Shown here: positions 24,186-33,368 of the stretch, piece by piece
Numbering within the stretch: the first letter of the stretch is position 1
Layout: each line of letters starts with the position of its first letter
Assembly (NCBI RefSeq): GCF_039652555.1
Contig: NZ_JBDJAF010000001.1
Coordinates: 930,001 to 994,000, forward strand
DNA: 64,000 nucleotides
Direction: 5' to 3'
From: Parafrigoribacterium mesophilum
Lineage (GTDB): Bacteria > Actinomycetota > Actinomycetes > Actinomycetales > Microbacteriaceae
The notes under the pieces: generated by a model
Database searches by the model: none
Told to the model about the DNA's origin: nothing
The model's input: only the letters and a program-made list of their open reading frames with translations
Made by a program: the position numbers and the translations under genes

Positions 24186-24313
24186 TCTTCAACCCTACTG
24201 AGCGCCCACTGCGGACGTTTGTCACCGTCGGACGAAAGATCAGGGATTCTTAAGGCTTCGCGCGTTTTAACATCGGGAGGGAGAGCACCATCCCGAATCA
24301 ATAGACTCGTGAA

Positions 24314-24342
24314 GTGAGGGCCCCGCACTCCGGGAGCCTCAC
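24314..24342 (+). other. Hairpin in the fbaA leader
   Basis: GTGAGG (24314-24319) pairs with CCTCAC (24337-24342), with further G/C pairing inside after one mismatch. It lies 31-59 bases before the fbaA start in the leader. It may affect mRNA stability; no known riboswitch is recognised. Confidence 0.35.
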
Positions 24343-24372
24343 CGTGTGAACCCCGCTGTGAAGGAGACACCA

Positions 24373-25398
24373 ATGCCTGTTGCAACCCCCGATCAATACG
24401 CCGAAATGCTCGACGCCGCCAAGGCGGGCGGTTTCGCGTACCCCGCCTTCAACGTGTCGTCGTCCCAGACGGTCAACGCCGCCCTGCAGGGCCTGTCCGA
24501 GGTGGGCTCGGACGGCATTCTGCAGATCTCGACCGGCGGTGCGGACTACTTCGCCGGCCAGTCGGTGAAGGCACGCGCATCCGGGGCCCTCGCCTTCGCC
24601 GCGTTCGCCACCGAAGTCGCGAAGAACTATCCGATCAAGGTGGCCCTGCACACCGACCATTGCCCGGCGAATGCGCTAGACGGATTCGTGATGCCGCTCA
24701 TCGAGGCATCCGAGGCCGAGGTGAAGGCCGGGCGCAATCCGATCTTCCAGTCCCACATGTGGGACGGATCCGCCGTGCCGCTGGCCGAGAACGTGCGCAT
24801 CGCCTCCGAGCTGCTGCCCAAGATGAAGGCGATCCACGCCATCCTGGAGGTGGAGATCGGCGTGGTCGGCGGCGAGGAGGACGGCGTCAGCAACGAGGCC
24901 GGTGAGCACCTTTACACGACCCTGGACGACGCGGTGGCGATGGTGGAGGCGCTGGGCTTGGGCGAGAACGGTCGCTACATCACCGCGCTCACTTTCGGCA
25001 ACGTGCACGGAGTGTACAAGCCCGGCAACGTGAAACTCCGTCCCGGGCTGCTCGGTGACATCCAGAAGGGTCTGGCCAGCCGGTACGGCACTGCGGATAA
25101 GCCACTCGACCTGGTCTTCCACGGCGGATCCGGTTCGTCGGATGCCGAGATCGCCGAAGCCGTGGCCAATGGCGTGATCAAGATGAACGTGGACACCGAC
25201 CTGCAGTACGCCTTCACCCGGTCGATCGCGGGCTACATGTTCAAGAACTACGACGGCGTGCTGAAGGTGGACGGCGAGGTGGGCATCAAGAAGCAGTACG
25301 ACCCGCGCGCGTGGGGCAAAGTTGCTGAGACCGACATGTCCAAGCGGGTCATCCTCGCGGCCCAGCAGCTGGGCTCGGCCGGCAAGTCGATCGGCTAA
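24373..25398 (+). CDS. fbaA: Class II fructose-bisphosphate aldolase
   Basis: 341 residues, zinc-dependent aldolase of glycolysis and gluconeogenesis. The zinc site begins at HTDHCP, followed by EVEIGVVGGEEDGV and the phosphate-binding HGGSGSSD; NVDTDLQYAF is conserved near the end. The ATG at 24373 has AAGGAG at ideal spacing. Convergent with the acyltransferase gene, overlapping it by 4 bp. Confidence 0.97.
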   Translation: MPVATPDQYAEMLDAAKAGGFAYPAFNVSSSQTVNAALQGLSEVGSDGILQISTGGADYFAGQSVKARASGALAFAAFATEVAKNYPIKVALHTDHCPANALDGFVMPLIEASEAEVKAGRNPIFQSHMWDGSAVPLAENVRIASELLPKMKAIHAILEVEIGVVGGEEDGVSNEAGEHLYTTLDDAVAMVEALGLGENGRYITALTFGNVHGVYKPGNVKLRPGLLGDIQKGLASRYGTADKPLDLVFHGGSGSSDAEIAEAVANGVIKMNVDTDLQYAFTRSIAGYMFKNYDGVLKVDGEVGIKKQYDPRAWGKVAETDMSKRVILAAQQLGSAGKSIG

Positions 25399-27434
25399 CT
25401 GCCGTTCATCGCGGGTGAGAGGATGGCATCCGCCAGGACGGCGGACAGGTTCCTGCTGTGCGCCGCGGTGAGGTGCGACCTGTCGGCGAGTACCGGGGTG
25501 TCCCACACGAATGACGGGCAGCGGCCTTGGGGCCCACAAAACCACGACGCCGTGTCGACATAGTCCACGGGAAGTCCCGTCGCCGCCGCTCGCTCGGCCT
25601 TCTCTGTCAACTCGTCTTCCGGCGGACGCAACAGCAAGCACGCATCTGGTGTGCTTCGCAGGATAGCGCAAGTGTCGAATCCCTTGCCGGTGGGCGGGCT
25701 CTGCAACACCACGACTCGCTCGCTGGCCTCTGCTATCAACGCCAGTGACCTGTGCATACCGGTCTCCCACTCCGTTTCTGACGCAGCGCCCTTGGCACCG
25801 CTCACCAGACGAGTGATAGTGGACGCAGCATCCGAGGCCACGACAACTGCTGGGTGCAGGCTCTGGATATACGACAGCGCCCAATGCCGGAACCTAGAGC
25901 ATTCCGGCACTGCGGAACCATCGCCTAAGTAGGTCTCCACGTCCGCGACCGGGCATTCTGCCATTGTCAGCACGACCACGCGATAGCCCCGCGGTTCAAG
26001 CGCTTTGCGTATTCCCGGAACCCAGCTGATGGCGACCGAGTCCCCCAGCACAACGGCTAACTTCTGCGCGGAAGGGCTCCCGTAATCGCAGCGCTTGGCG
26101 TTGGCAACCGGATTCGCGAGCGCTCCGGTTGAGTGCCCCAAACAGCCGTCACTCACCCACGCCGGAGCCTTGTCGTCGGCGCCGATGGTATCGATAGATG
26201 GCGTGAGTTTCGGCCATGCCTTCATCATCAACGCAGCGTCGATGCCTTTCCAGAGAGCACGGAGGGCAGGGCTCTGACCAGTGCGATACACCCGCCCCTG
26301 AGCGACGGCAACCGAAGTACGAGGAGCAATGTTGACGACGAGGACCGAGCAGCCGACAATACACAAGACCGCGAGTGCCGGCCTCACGATACGAACCTGA
26401 TGGCGCGTTCGCCGGATCGGATTCTCCACCAGATGAAAAGTGGTGACGGCTAATGCTGCTGTCACGACGAGTGCAGCGGCTTGATAGCGTCGCGGCGTGC
26501 TGGCGAGAAAGAGACCGACAATGACGAAAGACGGCAGATGCCATAAGTACAGCGAATACGAGATATCTCCTACATAGTTGGCCGCGCGATTGGTGAGCAG
26601 CCAGGGCTGCGGTCGGCGTCTATCGACGCCGGCAGCAATGATCGCCGCAGTTCCGGCGATGGGCGCCAGGGCGAACGGGCCTGGAAATGGTGTTTCCGAG
26701 TTGATGAGCAGCGCGCTTGCCGCAATGACGCCGAGTCCGCCCCAGGCGAGGAACGGGCGAAATGCCTCCGACATCGCTGAAACACGAGGAGCAGAGATCG
26801 CCAGGAGAGCCCCGCTCGCCAGTTCCCAGATCCGCGAGAATGTTGAGAAATACGCCACAGTCGGATACACGGAGGTCTCCCAAACGGCAAACCCGAAGGA
26901 CGCGATTCCGATGACGGCGATTGCCACTGCCGCCCTGCGGCGGTGCCGGGGCACGGCGATCGCGAGGGTCAACAGCAGGATGAGCGGCCAAACGAAATAG
27001 AACTGCTCCTCGATCGAGAGCGACCAGTAATGCTGGAGCGGGGAAACCGCATCACCGGCGTGCATGTAGTCAGTGCCGGTGATGATGAATCGCCAGTTAG
27101 CACCGAAGAGAGTCGCCCAAACGCCGTCGGTGAACAGCGCCGCCGATCGTGACCTGGTGAAGACGACAAACCCGACGGCGAGCGTTGTTACGGTAACAGC
27201 GAGCGCTGCCGGCAGGATGCGCCTGACTCGGCGCCGGTAAAACTCGGCCAATGAGATTGTGCCGGTGCGTTCGTGTTCGCGTAGAAGCAGCCCGGTGATG
27301 AGGTATCCGCTGATCACGAAGAAGACATCGACACCGATGAATCCGCCACTCGGCCAGCCGAGGAAGTGGTTCGCTATGACCAGCAGTACGGCTACGGCTC
27401 GAAGCCCCTGAATGTCCCGACGATGATTTTGCAC
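25395..27434 (-). CDS. Acyltransferase 3 / SGNH two-domain membrane protein (OafA-like)
   Basis: 679 residues. The first ~380 form an acyltransferase-3 domain with about ten membrane helices (IQGLRAVAVLLVIANHFLGWP, GVDVFFVISGYLI, and the FYRRRVRRILPA loop). A C-terminal SGNH esterase-like domain follows, with VVLGDSVAISW and a late ADRSHLTAAHS. Such proteins O-acetylate cell-surface polysaccharides or peptidoglycan. It starts at GTG 27434. Base composition looks more AT-rich than its neighbours, so it may be a later arrival (by eye, not measured). Single gene. Confidence 0.9.
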   Translation of the reverse strand: MQNHRRDIQGLRAVAVLLVIANHFLGWPSGGFIGVDVFFVISGYLITGLLLREHERTGTISLAEFYRRRVRRILPAALAVTVTTLAVGFVVFTRSRSAALFTDGVWATLFGANWRFIITGTDYMHAGDAVSPLQHYWSLSIEEQFYFVWPLILLLTLAIAVPRHRRRAAVAIAVIGIASFGFAVWETSVYPTVAYFSTFSRIWELASGALLAISAPRVSAMSEAFRPFLAWGGLGVIAASALLINSETPFPGPFALAPIAGTAAIIAAGVDRRRPQPWLLTNRAANYVGDISYSLYLWHLPSFVIVGLFLASTPRRYQAAALVVTAALAVTTFHLVENPIRRTRHQVRIVRPALAVLCIVGCSVLVVNIAPRTSVAVAQGRVYRTGQSPALRALWKGIDAALMMKAWPKLTPSIDTIGADDKAPAWVSDGCLGHSTGALANPVANAKRCDYGSPSAQKLAVVLGDSVAISWVPGIRKALEPRGYRVVVLTMAECPVADVETYLGDGSAVPECSRFRHWALSYIQSLHPAVVVASDAASTITRLVSGAKGAASETEWETGMHRSLALIAEASERVVVLQSPPTGKGFDTCAILRSTPDACLLLRPPEDELTEKAERAAATGLPVDYVDTASWFCGPQGRCPSFVWDTPVLADRSHLTAAHSRNLSAVLADAILSPAMNGS

Positions 27435-27491
27435 ATCGCGGAATCATAATCACCTATAGGGACTCGCGGCAGCCCCAGATTTGAGCCGGTG

Positions 27492-28046
27492 TTATGAGCC
27501 CATTTTGTCCAGATAAGTCATGAAAGCAGGGTCGGAGACCACGGCCACGGTCATGATGACCGCGATCGTGATGAACAGCAGCGTGGCCCCGACCAGCGGC
27601 AGCCACCACGATATCCGGTGCTTGCGGATCAACAAGGTACTCACGGCTGCGGTCGCGAGCCAGACCACGACACTGACCGCGATCGCGACGAGACCCAGTG
27701 ACGAGGCCAGCGCACCGGACGTGTAGGTCCCGTAGCCGAGCTGGTCGTAGACACTCTGGATGGTCGTGCCCAGGTTCGCGTAACTGCCGATGCTCATGGC
27801 GATGTTGACGAGTCCCAAAGCGAGCAAGGTGACGGTGACGATCAGGTTGGTCTGTTCCCGTCGATGCGCAACGTCGTCAGAGCGTACGTTCCGGAGAGCC
27901 GGTGCCGGATGCCCGGTCGCCGGTGGCGTCAGCTGCTGCGGGATGCCGGGCGAGGCGGGTGCCGCTGCGGGCAGACCCATCGCTTCGGCTTGCGCTTGAG
28001 GGGTCGCGTACTCGCCGTACCGGGGACGCGGTCGTTGTTCGGTCAT
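27492..28046 (-). CDS. Small membrane protein, DUF6264-like
   Basis: 184 residues. A Pro/Ala/Gln-rich cytoplasmic N-terminus (RPRPRYGEYATPQAQAEA) of about 80 residues is followed by three or four membrane helices (NLIVTVTLLALGLVNIAMSI, GALASSLGLVAIAVSVVV, WWLPLVGATLLFITIAVIM). The RPRPxYGEYATPxEQ-like start is familiar from the Microbacteriaceae family DUF6264; function unknown. The ATG at 28046 is used; the longer frame to 28097 would approach the divergent xseA start. Confidence 0.75.
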   Translation of the reverse strand: MTEQRPRPRYGEYATPQAQAEAMGLPAAAPASPGIPQQLTPPATGHPAPALRNVRSDDVAHRREQTNLIVTVTLLALGLVNIAMSIGSYANLGTTIQSVYDQLGYGTYTSGALASSLGLVAIAVSVVVWLATAAVSTLLIRKHRISWWLPLVGATLLFITIAVIMTVAVVSDPAFMTYLDKMGS

Positions 28047-28117
28047 GCTGTCTCGGCTATGCTGCCCACGCGCCAATTGTAGGCTGAGGGATTCCACGGA
28101 ACCTGGAAAGGACCACC

Positions 28118-29356
28118 ATGACGATCGCGGATGCCCCGCCTACGGTGGACGCTCCGTGGCCGGTCGCGCTGCTGTCCTCGAAGATCAAGGGTTGGATCGA
28201 CCGTCTGGGTTCGGTGTGGACCGAGGGTGAAATCACCCAGTGGGGCGTCTCCGGTGGGAACGTGTACGGCAAGCTCAAAGACCTCAGCGTCGATGCCACC
28301 GTGGGATTCACCATCTGGTCGTCGGTGCGCGGCAGACTCCCGAGCGACTTGCGGCAGGGCGACCGTGTTGTGGCGCTGGTCAAGCCCAACTACTGGGTCA
28401 AGGGCGGCACCCTCACCATGCAGGTCTTCGAGATGCGTCACGTCGGTCTCGGCGACCTCCTGGAACGGCTGGAGCGGTTGCGCACGAAGCTGGCGGCCGA
28501 GGGTCTGTTCGATCTGGCGCGCAAGAAGCGGATCCCATTTTTGCCGAGGTGCATCGGACTGGTCACCGGCAAGGATTCCGATGCCGAGAAGGACGTGCTG
28601 CGCAACGCGCAGTTGCGCTGGCCGGCGGTGAAATTCCGGATCGCGTACGCCGCCGTGCAGGGCGACCGGGCGGCCGGCGAGGTGACCGCCGCCCTGAAGC
28701 GGTTGGACGCGGACCCCGAGGTCGACGTGATCGTCGTGGCGCGCGGCGGCGGCGACTTCCAAAACCTGATGGTGTTCAGCGATGAGGGGCTGGTCCGGGC
28801 CGCCGCCGCATGCACCACCCCGATCATCAGTGCGATCGGCCACGAAGCCGACCGCCCACTGCTCGACGACGTGGCGGACCTGCGGGCATCCACCCCCACC
28901 GACGCCGCAAAACGCGTAGTGCCGGATGTCGCCGAGGAACTCAACCGGGTTCAGCAGGCACGCGCACGGCTGACGATGAGAGTCACCCGCCTCATCGGCA
29001 TCGAAATCGACAAACTCCAACAGTTGCGCACCCGGCCGGTGCTCGCCTCCCCGGACTGGTTGGTCGATTCCAGGGCCGAGGAGCTCTCGCGCTACGTGGG
29101 GCGGGGGGCCGAACTGATGGACGTGCTCATCGATAAGTCGGTGGCACGGGTGAGGGACTTGCGCGCGCAGTTGCGGGCGCTGTCGCCACAGCGCACCCTC
29201 GACCGCGGATACGCCATCGCGCACCTGCCCGGCGGTGCGCTGGTGCGGGACTCGAAGGATGCGCCGGCGGGCACACCTCTCCTCCTCACGCTCGCCCGCG
29301 GTGCGCTGTCCACCACCGTGGACCGGGAAGAGGTCGGTCAAAACCCGCGCCGATAG
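28118..29356 (+). CDS. xseA: Exodeoxyribonuclease VII large subunit
   Basis: 412 residues. An N-terminal OB fold (WTEGEITQWGVSGGNVYGKLKD region), the central catalytic domain (GLVTGKDSDAEKDVL, VIVVARGGGDFQNL, ISAIGHEADRPLLD) and a helical C-terminal region ending with the SPQRTLDRGYAI motif are all visible. With XseB it degrades single-stranded DNA. GGAAAGGA precedes the ATG. First gene of a five-gene rightward run to fumC. Confidence 0.97.
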   Translation: MTIADAPPTVDAPWPVALLSSKIKGWIDRLGSVWTEGEITQWGVSGGNVYGKLKDLSVDATVGFTIWSSVRGRLPSDLRQGDRVVALVKPNYWVKGGTLTMQVFEMRHVGLGDLLERLERLRTKLAAEGLFDLARKKRIPFLPRCIGLVTGKDSDAEKDVLRNAQLRWPAVKFRIAYAAVQGDRAAGEVTAALKRLDADPEVDVIVVARGGGDFQNLMVFSDEGLVRAAAACTTPIISAIGHEADRPLLDDVADLRASTPTDAAKRVVPDVAEELNRVQQARARLTMRVTRLIGIEIDKLQQLRTRPVLASPDWLVDSRAEELSRYVGRGAELMDVLIDKSVARVRDLRAQLRALSPQRTLDRGYAIAHLPGGALVRDSKDAPAGTPLLLTLARGALSTTVDREEVGQNPRR

Positions 29357-29365
29357 AATGGCATC

Positions 29366-29746
29366 GTGGAGACGACATCGACAGACAGCGCTGCCAGGAA
29401 CTCCGATGTGACTAATACCGACTCGACGAACACCGGTCCGACAAACACCGCGGCGCCGAACGACGAGGCGCTTGCGAACGGCGGTCTCAGTTACGAGCAG
29501 GCTCGCGACGAACTGGTCCGGGTCGTGTCCGAGCTGGAGCAGGGCACCGCGACGCTAGAGGACTCCATCGCCCTCTGGGAGCGTGGCGAGGCCCTGGCGC
29601 AGCGCTGCGAGCAGTGGTTGATCGGCGCAAAGGCCAGACTGGACGCCGCACGCTTGGATGCCGCGCAGCGTGATTCACAACAGAGGGACTCTCAACAGCG
29701 CGATTCTCAACAGCGGGACTCGCAGCAACGCACCGCGGGCAACTGA
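29366..29746 (+). CDS. xseB: Exodeoxyribonuclease VII small subunit with repeated tail
   Basis: 126 residues against the usual 70-85. The core (LSYEQARDELVRVVSELEQG, then LEDSIALWERGEALAQRCE) is a normal XseB helical hairpin. The N-terminus has a Thr/Asn/Asp extension with TNTxSTNT-like repeats, and the C-terminus has four RDSQQ/QRDSQ repeats encoded by 15-bp DNA repeats at about 29668-29733. Starts at GTG 29366, 9 bp after xseA. Confidence 0.93.
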   Translation: METTSTDSAARNSDVTNTDSTNTGPTNTAAPNDEALANGGLSYEQARDELVRVVSELEQGTATLEDSIALWERGEALAQRCEQWLIGAKARLDAARLDAAQRDSQQRDSQQRDSQQRDSQQRTAGN

Positions 29747-29751
29747 ACGGC

Positions 29752-30426
29752 ATGACTTCGGACCACGACCAGACGACCTCCGCGACCGACCAACACATCG
29801 TCGCGGAACTCGGCCGTGCGGAAACCGCGGAGGAAACCGCGCAGCGTAAGGCGGATGCCACACAGAAGCGCCGGTCGCGCCAGACCGCCACGAACTTGCT
29901 GCTGTCGCTGGCCGCCTGTCTCGCCGTCGTTTTCGCGGTGATCCTCGTCGCCGTGCGTCCCACCGCTCCGAACCTCCCCGAGGTGGACTACCTCGCCGTC
30001 GCGCGACAGGCTCAGTCGGGCATCGCCGCGCCGCTCGCCGCGCCGCACCTGGACGGTGGCTGGTCGGCCAACTCCGCGCAACTGAACTCCGAAAGCAGCG
30101 ACGGGGTCGTGTCGTGGTATGTCGGCTTCCTCACTCCGGGCGATCAATTCATCGGTCTGAGACAGGGCATCCAGGGCGGCGACAGTTGGATCGCGAATCA
30201 GCTCTCCGGCAGCCGCGCGACCGGCACCACCGTCATCGCTGCGGTGCCCTGGAAGGTGTACGACCGGCGCGACGCGCGCGATCCTGGGAACCTCGCCTAC
30301 GCGATGTCGACCACGCGTGGGTCCAGCGCATACGTACTGTTCGGCACCGCGAAAACCTCCGAATTCCACACGCTGGCGACCGCGCTAGCAAAGCAGTTTG
30401 AAACGACAGGAAAGGCATCACAGTGA
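29752..30426 (+). CDS. DUF4245 family membrane-anchored protein
   Basis: 224 residues: a charged cytoplasmic N-terminus, one membrane helix (TATNLLLSLAACLAVVFAVILVAV, residues ~46-69), then an extracytoplasmic domain with VSWYVGFLTPGDQFIGL as in DUF4245. Function unknown. This family is regularly found beside xseB and fumC in actinobacteria. It overlaps the next gene by GTGA. Confidence 0.85.
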   Translation: MTSDHDQTTSATDQHIVAELGRAETAEETAQRKADATQKRRSRQTATNLLLSLAACLAVVFAVILVAVRPTAPNLPEVDYLAVARQAQSGIAAPLAAPHLDGGWSANSAQLNSESSDGVVSWYVGFLTPGDQFIGLRQGIQGGDSWIANQLSGSRATGTTVIAAVPWKVYDRRDARDPGNLAYAMSTTRGSSAYVLFGTAKTSEFHTLATALAKQFETTGKASQ

Positions 30427-31106
30427 GCACGTCCGCACTTCAGGGAACCGCCAGCCAGCCCGCCACCGAGGCGGGTGCCACCATGACGCTCACGCCGGCG
30501 CAGGCGTGGGAAGAGATGCGCGCCGGCAACGAGCGGTTCACGGCGGGAGTCCCCGAGCATCCGCACCAGGACGTGGAACGGCGCAGCGAACTGGCCGACG
30601 ATCAGGCACCCCACGTGGTGCTGCTGGGCTGCAGCGACTCCCGGCTGTCGTCGGAAATCATCTTCGACAAGGGCCTCGGCGATCTGTTCGTCGTCCGCAA
30701 CGCGGGTCATATCGTGTCCGACTCTGTCATCGGCTCGCTGGAATACGCGGTGGAGATCCTGCACGTTCCGCTGGTCGTCGTGCTCGGTCACGACACCTGT
30801 GGCGCGGTGCGGGCCGCGATCGACAGCCTCGGTTCCGAGTCGGCCACCCTGCCGCCGCACATTGCCAGCCTCATCGAACCGATCATCCCCGCCGCACGCA
30901 GGGTCAAGGATCAGCATCCACAGCTGGCTGAGCCGGATGCCGCGGAGGTCGGTCGCGAGCACGTGCGGGACACCGTGGCGGCTCTTGTGCGGGGTTCGGA
31001 GATCATCAGCGCCGCGATCGCCGCGGGTACGCTGGCCATTGTGGGCGCCAACTACCGGCTCCGCGAAGGCAACGTCGTTCCGCACACCGTCGTCGGGACC
31101 GTGTGA
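30423..31106 (+). CDS. Beta-class carbonic anhydrase
   Basis: 227 residues; interconverts CO2 and bicarbonate. Zinc ligands are seen in GCSDSR (Cys with the Asp-Arg dyad) and in HDTCGAV (His and Cys). The N-terminus is about 20 residues longer than the core, and an inner ATG in GATMTLTPAQAW is an alternative start. The GTG at 30423 is preferred because it has AGGAAAGG upstream and overlaps the DUF4245 stop. Confidence 0.95.
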   Translation: MSTSALQGTASQPATEAGATMTLTPAQAWEEMRAGNERFTAGVPEHPHQDVERRSELADDQAPHVVLLGCSDSRLSSEIIFDKGLGDLFVVRNAGHIVSDSVIGSLEYAVEILHVPLVVVLGHDTCGAVRAAIDSLGSESATLPPHIASLIEPIIPAARRVKDQHPQLAEPDAAEVGREHVRDTVAALVRGSEIISAAIAAGTLAIVGANYRLREGNVVPHTVVGTV

Positions 31107-31152
31107 CCCCGCCATCTTCCCCAGTTCACGAGTAACAGAAAGAGTCAACGCT

Positions 31153-32550
31153 GTGACCAACTCCCCGGAATTCCGCATCGAGCACGACACCATGGGCGAG
31201 GTGCGCGTGCCCGCCGCGGCGCTGTACGGCGCCCAAACCCAACGTGCGGTCGATAACTTCCCGATTTCCGGAGCCGGCCTTGAGCCAGCACAGATCGTGG
31301 CACTGGCCAGGATCAAGCGGGCCGCAGCGACGGTGAACGGCCGACTGGGCATCATCGACGCCACGATCGCCGACGCGATCGTGGCGGCGGCCGACGAGAT
31401 CATCGACGGCCAGCACCTGGACCAGTTCCCGATCGACGTCTACCAAACCGGCAGCGGCACCTCGTCAAACATGAACATGAACGAGGTCCTCGCGACGCGG
31501 GCCACCGCCATCTCCGGCTCCCCCGTGCACCCCAACGATCACGTGAACGCGTCCCAGTCCTCGAACGACGTCTTTCCGACCTCGGTGCACGTCGCCGTCA
31601 CGGGGGCCCTGCTGCACGACCTCATCCCGGCGCTGGAGCGCCTGGGCGACTCCCTGGCCGCCAAGGCGGACGAGTGGAAGACCGTGGTGAAATCGGGCCG
31701 CACGCACTTGATGGATGCGACCCCGGTGACTCTGGGCCAAGAGTTCGGCGGATTCGCGCGGCAGATGCGACTGGGCGTCGACCGGATCACCTCCGCCCTG
31801 CCGCGGGTCGCCGAAGTACCCCTCGGCGGCACCGCCACCGGCACCGGCATCAACACGCCACTCGGATTCCCGCAGAAGGTCATCGCGCTGCTCGCGGAGG
31901 ACACCGGGTTGCCACTGACCGAGGCGTTAGATCATTTCGAAGCGCAGGGCGCCCGGGACGGCCTCGTCGAGGCATCCGGAGCGTTGCGTGTCATCGCCGT
32001 CAGCCTCACCAAGATCTGCAACGACGTGCGCTGGATGGGGTCAGGGCCCAACACCGGGCTCGGCGAGATCCACCTCCCCGACCTGCAGCCCGGCTCCTCG
32101 ATCATGCCGGGCAAGGTCAACCCGGTCGTCCCTGAGGCGGTGCTCATGGTCTGCTCGCGGGTGATCGGCAACGACGCGACCATCGCCTGGTCTGGGGCAT
32201 CCGGTGCGTTCGAGCTGAACGTGGCCATCCCGGTGATGGGCACCGCGCTGCTGGAGTCCATCAGGCTGTTGTCCACCTCCACCCGGCTGCTGGCGGACAC
32301 CACCATCGACGGCATCGTCGCAAATGTGGAGCGCGCCCGCGCTCTGGCGGAATCGTCACCGTCCATCGTCACCCCGCTCAACCGGGTAATCGGCTACGAG
32401 GCAGCAGCGAAGGTAGTCAAGAACGCCATTGCGAAGAGCATCACTATCCGCGAGTCAGTCATCGACCTCGGGTTCGTGGAGCGCGGCGAAGTCACAACTG
32501 CGCAACTGGACACCGCACTCGATGTGCTCAGTATGACCCACCCCGGCTAA
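31153..32550 (+). CDS. fumC: Class II fumarate hydratase
   Basis: 465 residues; hydrates fumarate to malate in the TCA cycle. Family signature GSSIMPGKVNP with the catalytic serine, substrate loop SQSSNDVFPT, and TGSGTSSNMNMNE are present. The GTG at 31153 begins directly at TNSPEFRIEHDTMGEV, the normal FumC start; an open frame reaching back to 30799 overlaps the carbonic anhydrase gene and is not used. Confidence 0.97.
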   Translation: MTNSPEFRIEHDTMGEVRVPAAALYGAQTQRAVDNFPISGAGLEPAQIVALARIKRAAATVNGRLGIIDATIADAIVAAADEIIDGQHLDQFPIDVYQTGSGTSSNMNMNEVLATRATAISGSPVHPNDHVNASQSSNDVFPTSVHVAVTGALLHDLIPALERLGDSLAAKADEWKTVVKSGRTHLMDATPVTLGQEFGGFARQMRLGVDRITSALPRVAEVPLGGTATGTGINTPLGFPQKVIALLAEDTGLPLTEALDHFEAQGARDGLVEASGALRVIAVSLTKICNDVRWMGSGPNTGLGEIHLPDLQPGSSIMPGKVNPVVPEAVLMVCSRVIGNDATIAWSGASGAFELNVAIPVMGTALLESIRLLSTSTRLLADTTIDGIVANVERARALAESSPSIVTPLNRVIGYEAAAKVVKNAIAKSITIRESVIDLGFVERGEVTTAQLDTALDVLSMTHPG

Positions 32551-32560
32551 GCCGCGCTGT

Positions 32561-33331
32561 TCACCCCGTCGCGACCTGAACGCGCCTCACCGGCGCACCG
32601 TCGAGCTGGTGCACCTCCCGCGACCCGAGCGCGTCAGAGAGTTGCAACGGAACGAGCACCGAGGTTCCGGCGCGCTCGGCCGGTGTGGGATCGCAGTCGC
32701 GCACGTGCACGACGTTCGACCCGTCGGACGGGTTCGCCTGCCCGTAGAAGACACCCACCGTGACGACGTCCCCCTCCTCGTGCACCACGACCCGCTGCGG
32801 GAAGCATCGCCGGTCCCCGTTCACCTGAACGACCAGGTCAGCGGTGTCCAACGCCACCAGGCCAGGCGCCGGCGGAACCCCCACCAGACCGTTCGCTTCG
32901 ACGGCGTCTTTCTGCCTGAACTCGGGCAGCGCGAACAGATAACTGGGCTGGCGCCGGATGCCGTCCACCGCCTGATAGCCGAGCAGCGGCTGATCGACCA
33001 GTCCGACGGGAGCCTCGTCCAGGGGCATGATGACCCGGTTGACCACCACAGGGGAAGGTGCTCCCCACATCCGCTGCACCGCGGTGTGCGGCTTCCCGGC
33101 GGTGGCGTCCCCGGTCGTCGGTTGGATGACGGCGATCCCCGTCGCGACGACGGCGACGATGCCGATCAACGCCACCAGCCGGTAGAGACCGAAGACCGCC
33201 GCGCTGGGCTCGTTGCGATAGGCGTCGCGGTAACTCCACCCGATCACGGTCCTCCACAGCAGCCGCGGTGCGAGAAGCGCACACACCAGCAGGGCGAGGA
33301 GGGTCGCCGCGACGATGAGGAGGAAGTTCAC
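32561..33331 (-). CDS. Membrane-anchored conserved hypothetical protein
   Basis: 256 residues with two helices near the N-terminus (FLLIVAATLLALLVCALLA and LVALIGIVAVVATGIAVI) separated by a cytoplasmic loop WRTVIGWSYRDAYRNEPS, then an extracytoplasmic domain with two distant cysteines (RRCFPQRVV and VRDCDPTPAE) that could pair. The loop is reminiscent of DUF6199, but I am not sure of the family. Convergent with fumC, 10 bp apart; upstream neighbour on the same strand is phoH. Confidence 0.75.
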   Translation of the reverse strand: MNFLLIVAATLLALLVCALLAPRLLWRTVIGWSYRDAYRNEPSAAVFGLYRLVALIGIVAVVATGIAVIQPTTGDATAGKPHTAVQRMWGAPSPVVVNRVIMPLDEAPVGLVDQPLLGYQAVDGIRRQPSYLFALPEFRQKDAVEANGLVGVPPAPGLVALDTADLVVQVNGDRRCFPQRVVVHEEGDVVTVGVFYGQANPSDGSNVVHVRDCDPTPAERAGTSVLVPLQLSDALGSREVHQLDGAPVRRVQVATG

Positions 33332-33368
33332 TACTCGACCCTAGACGCTCGCCGCTGAGGGCGAGCCG

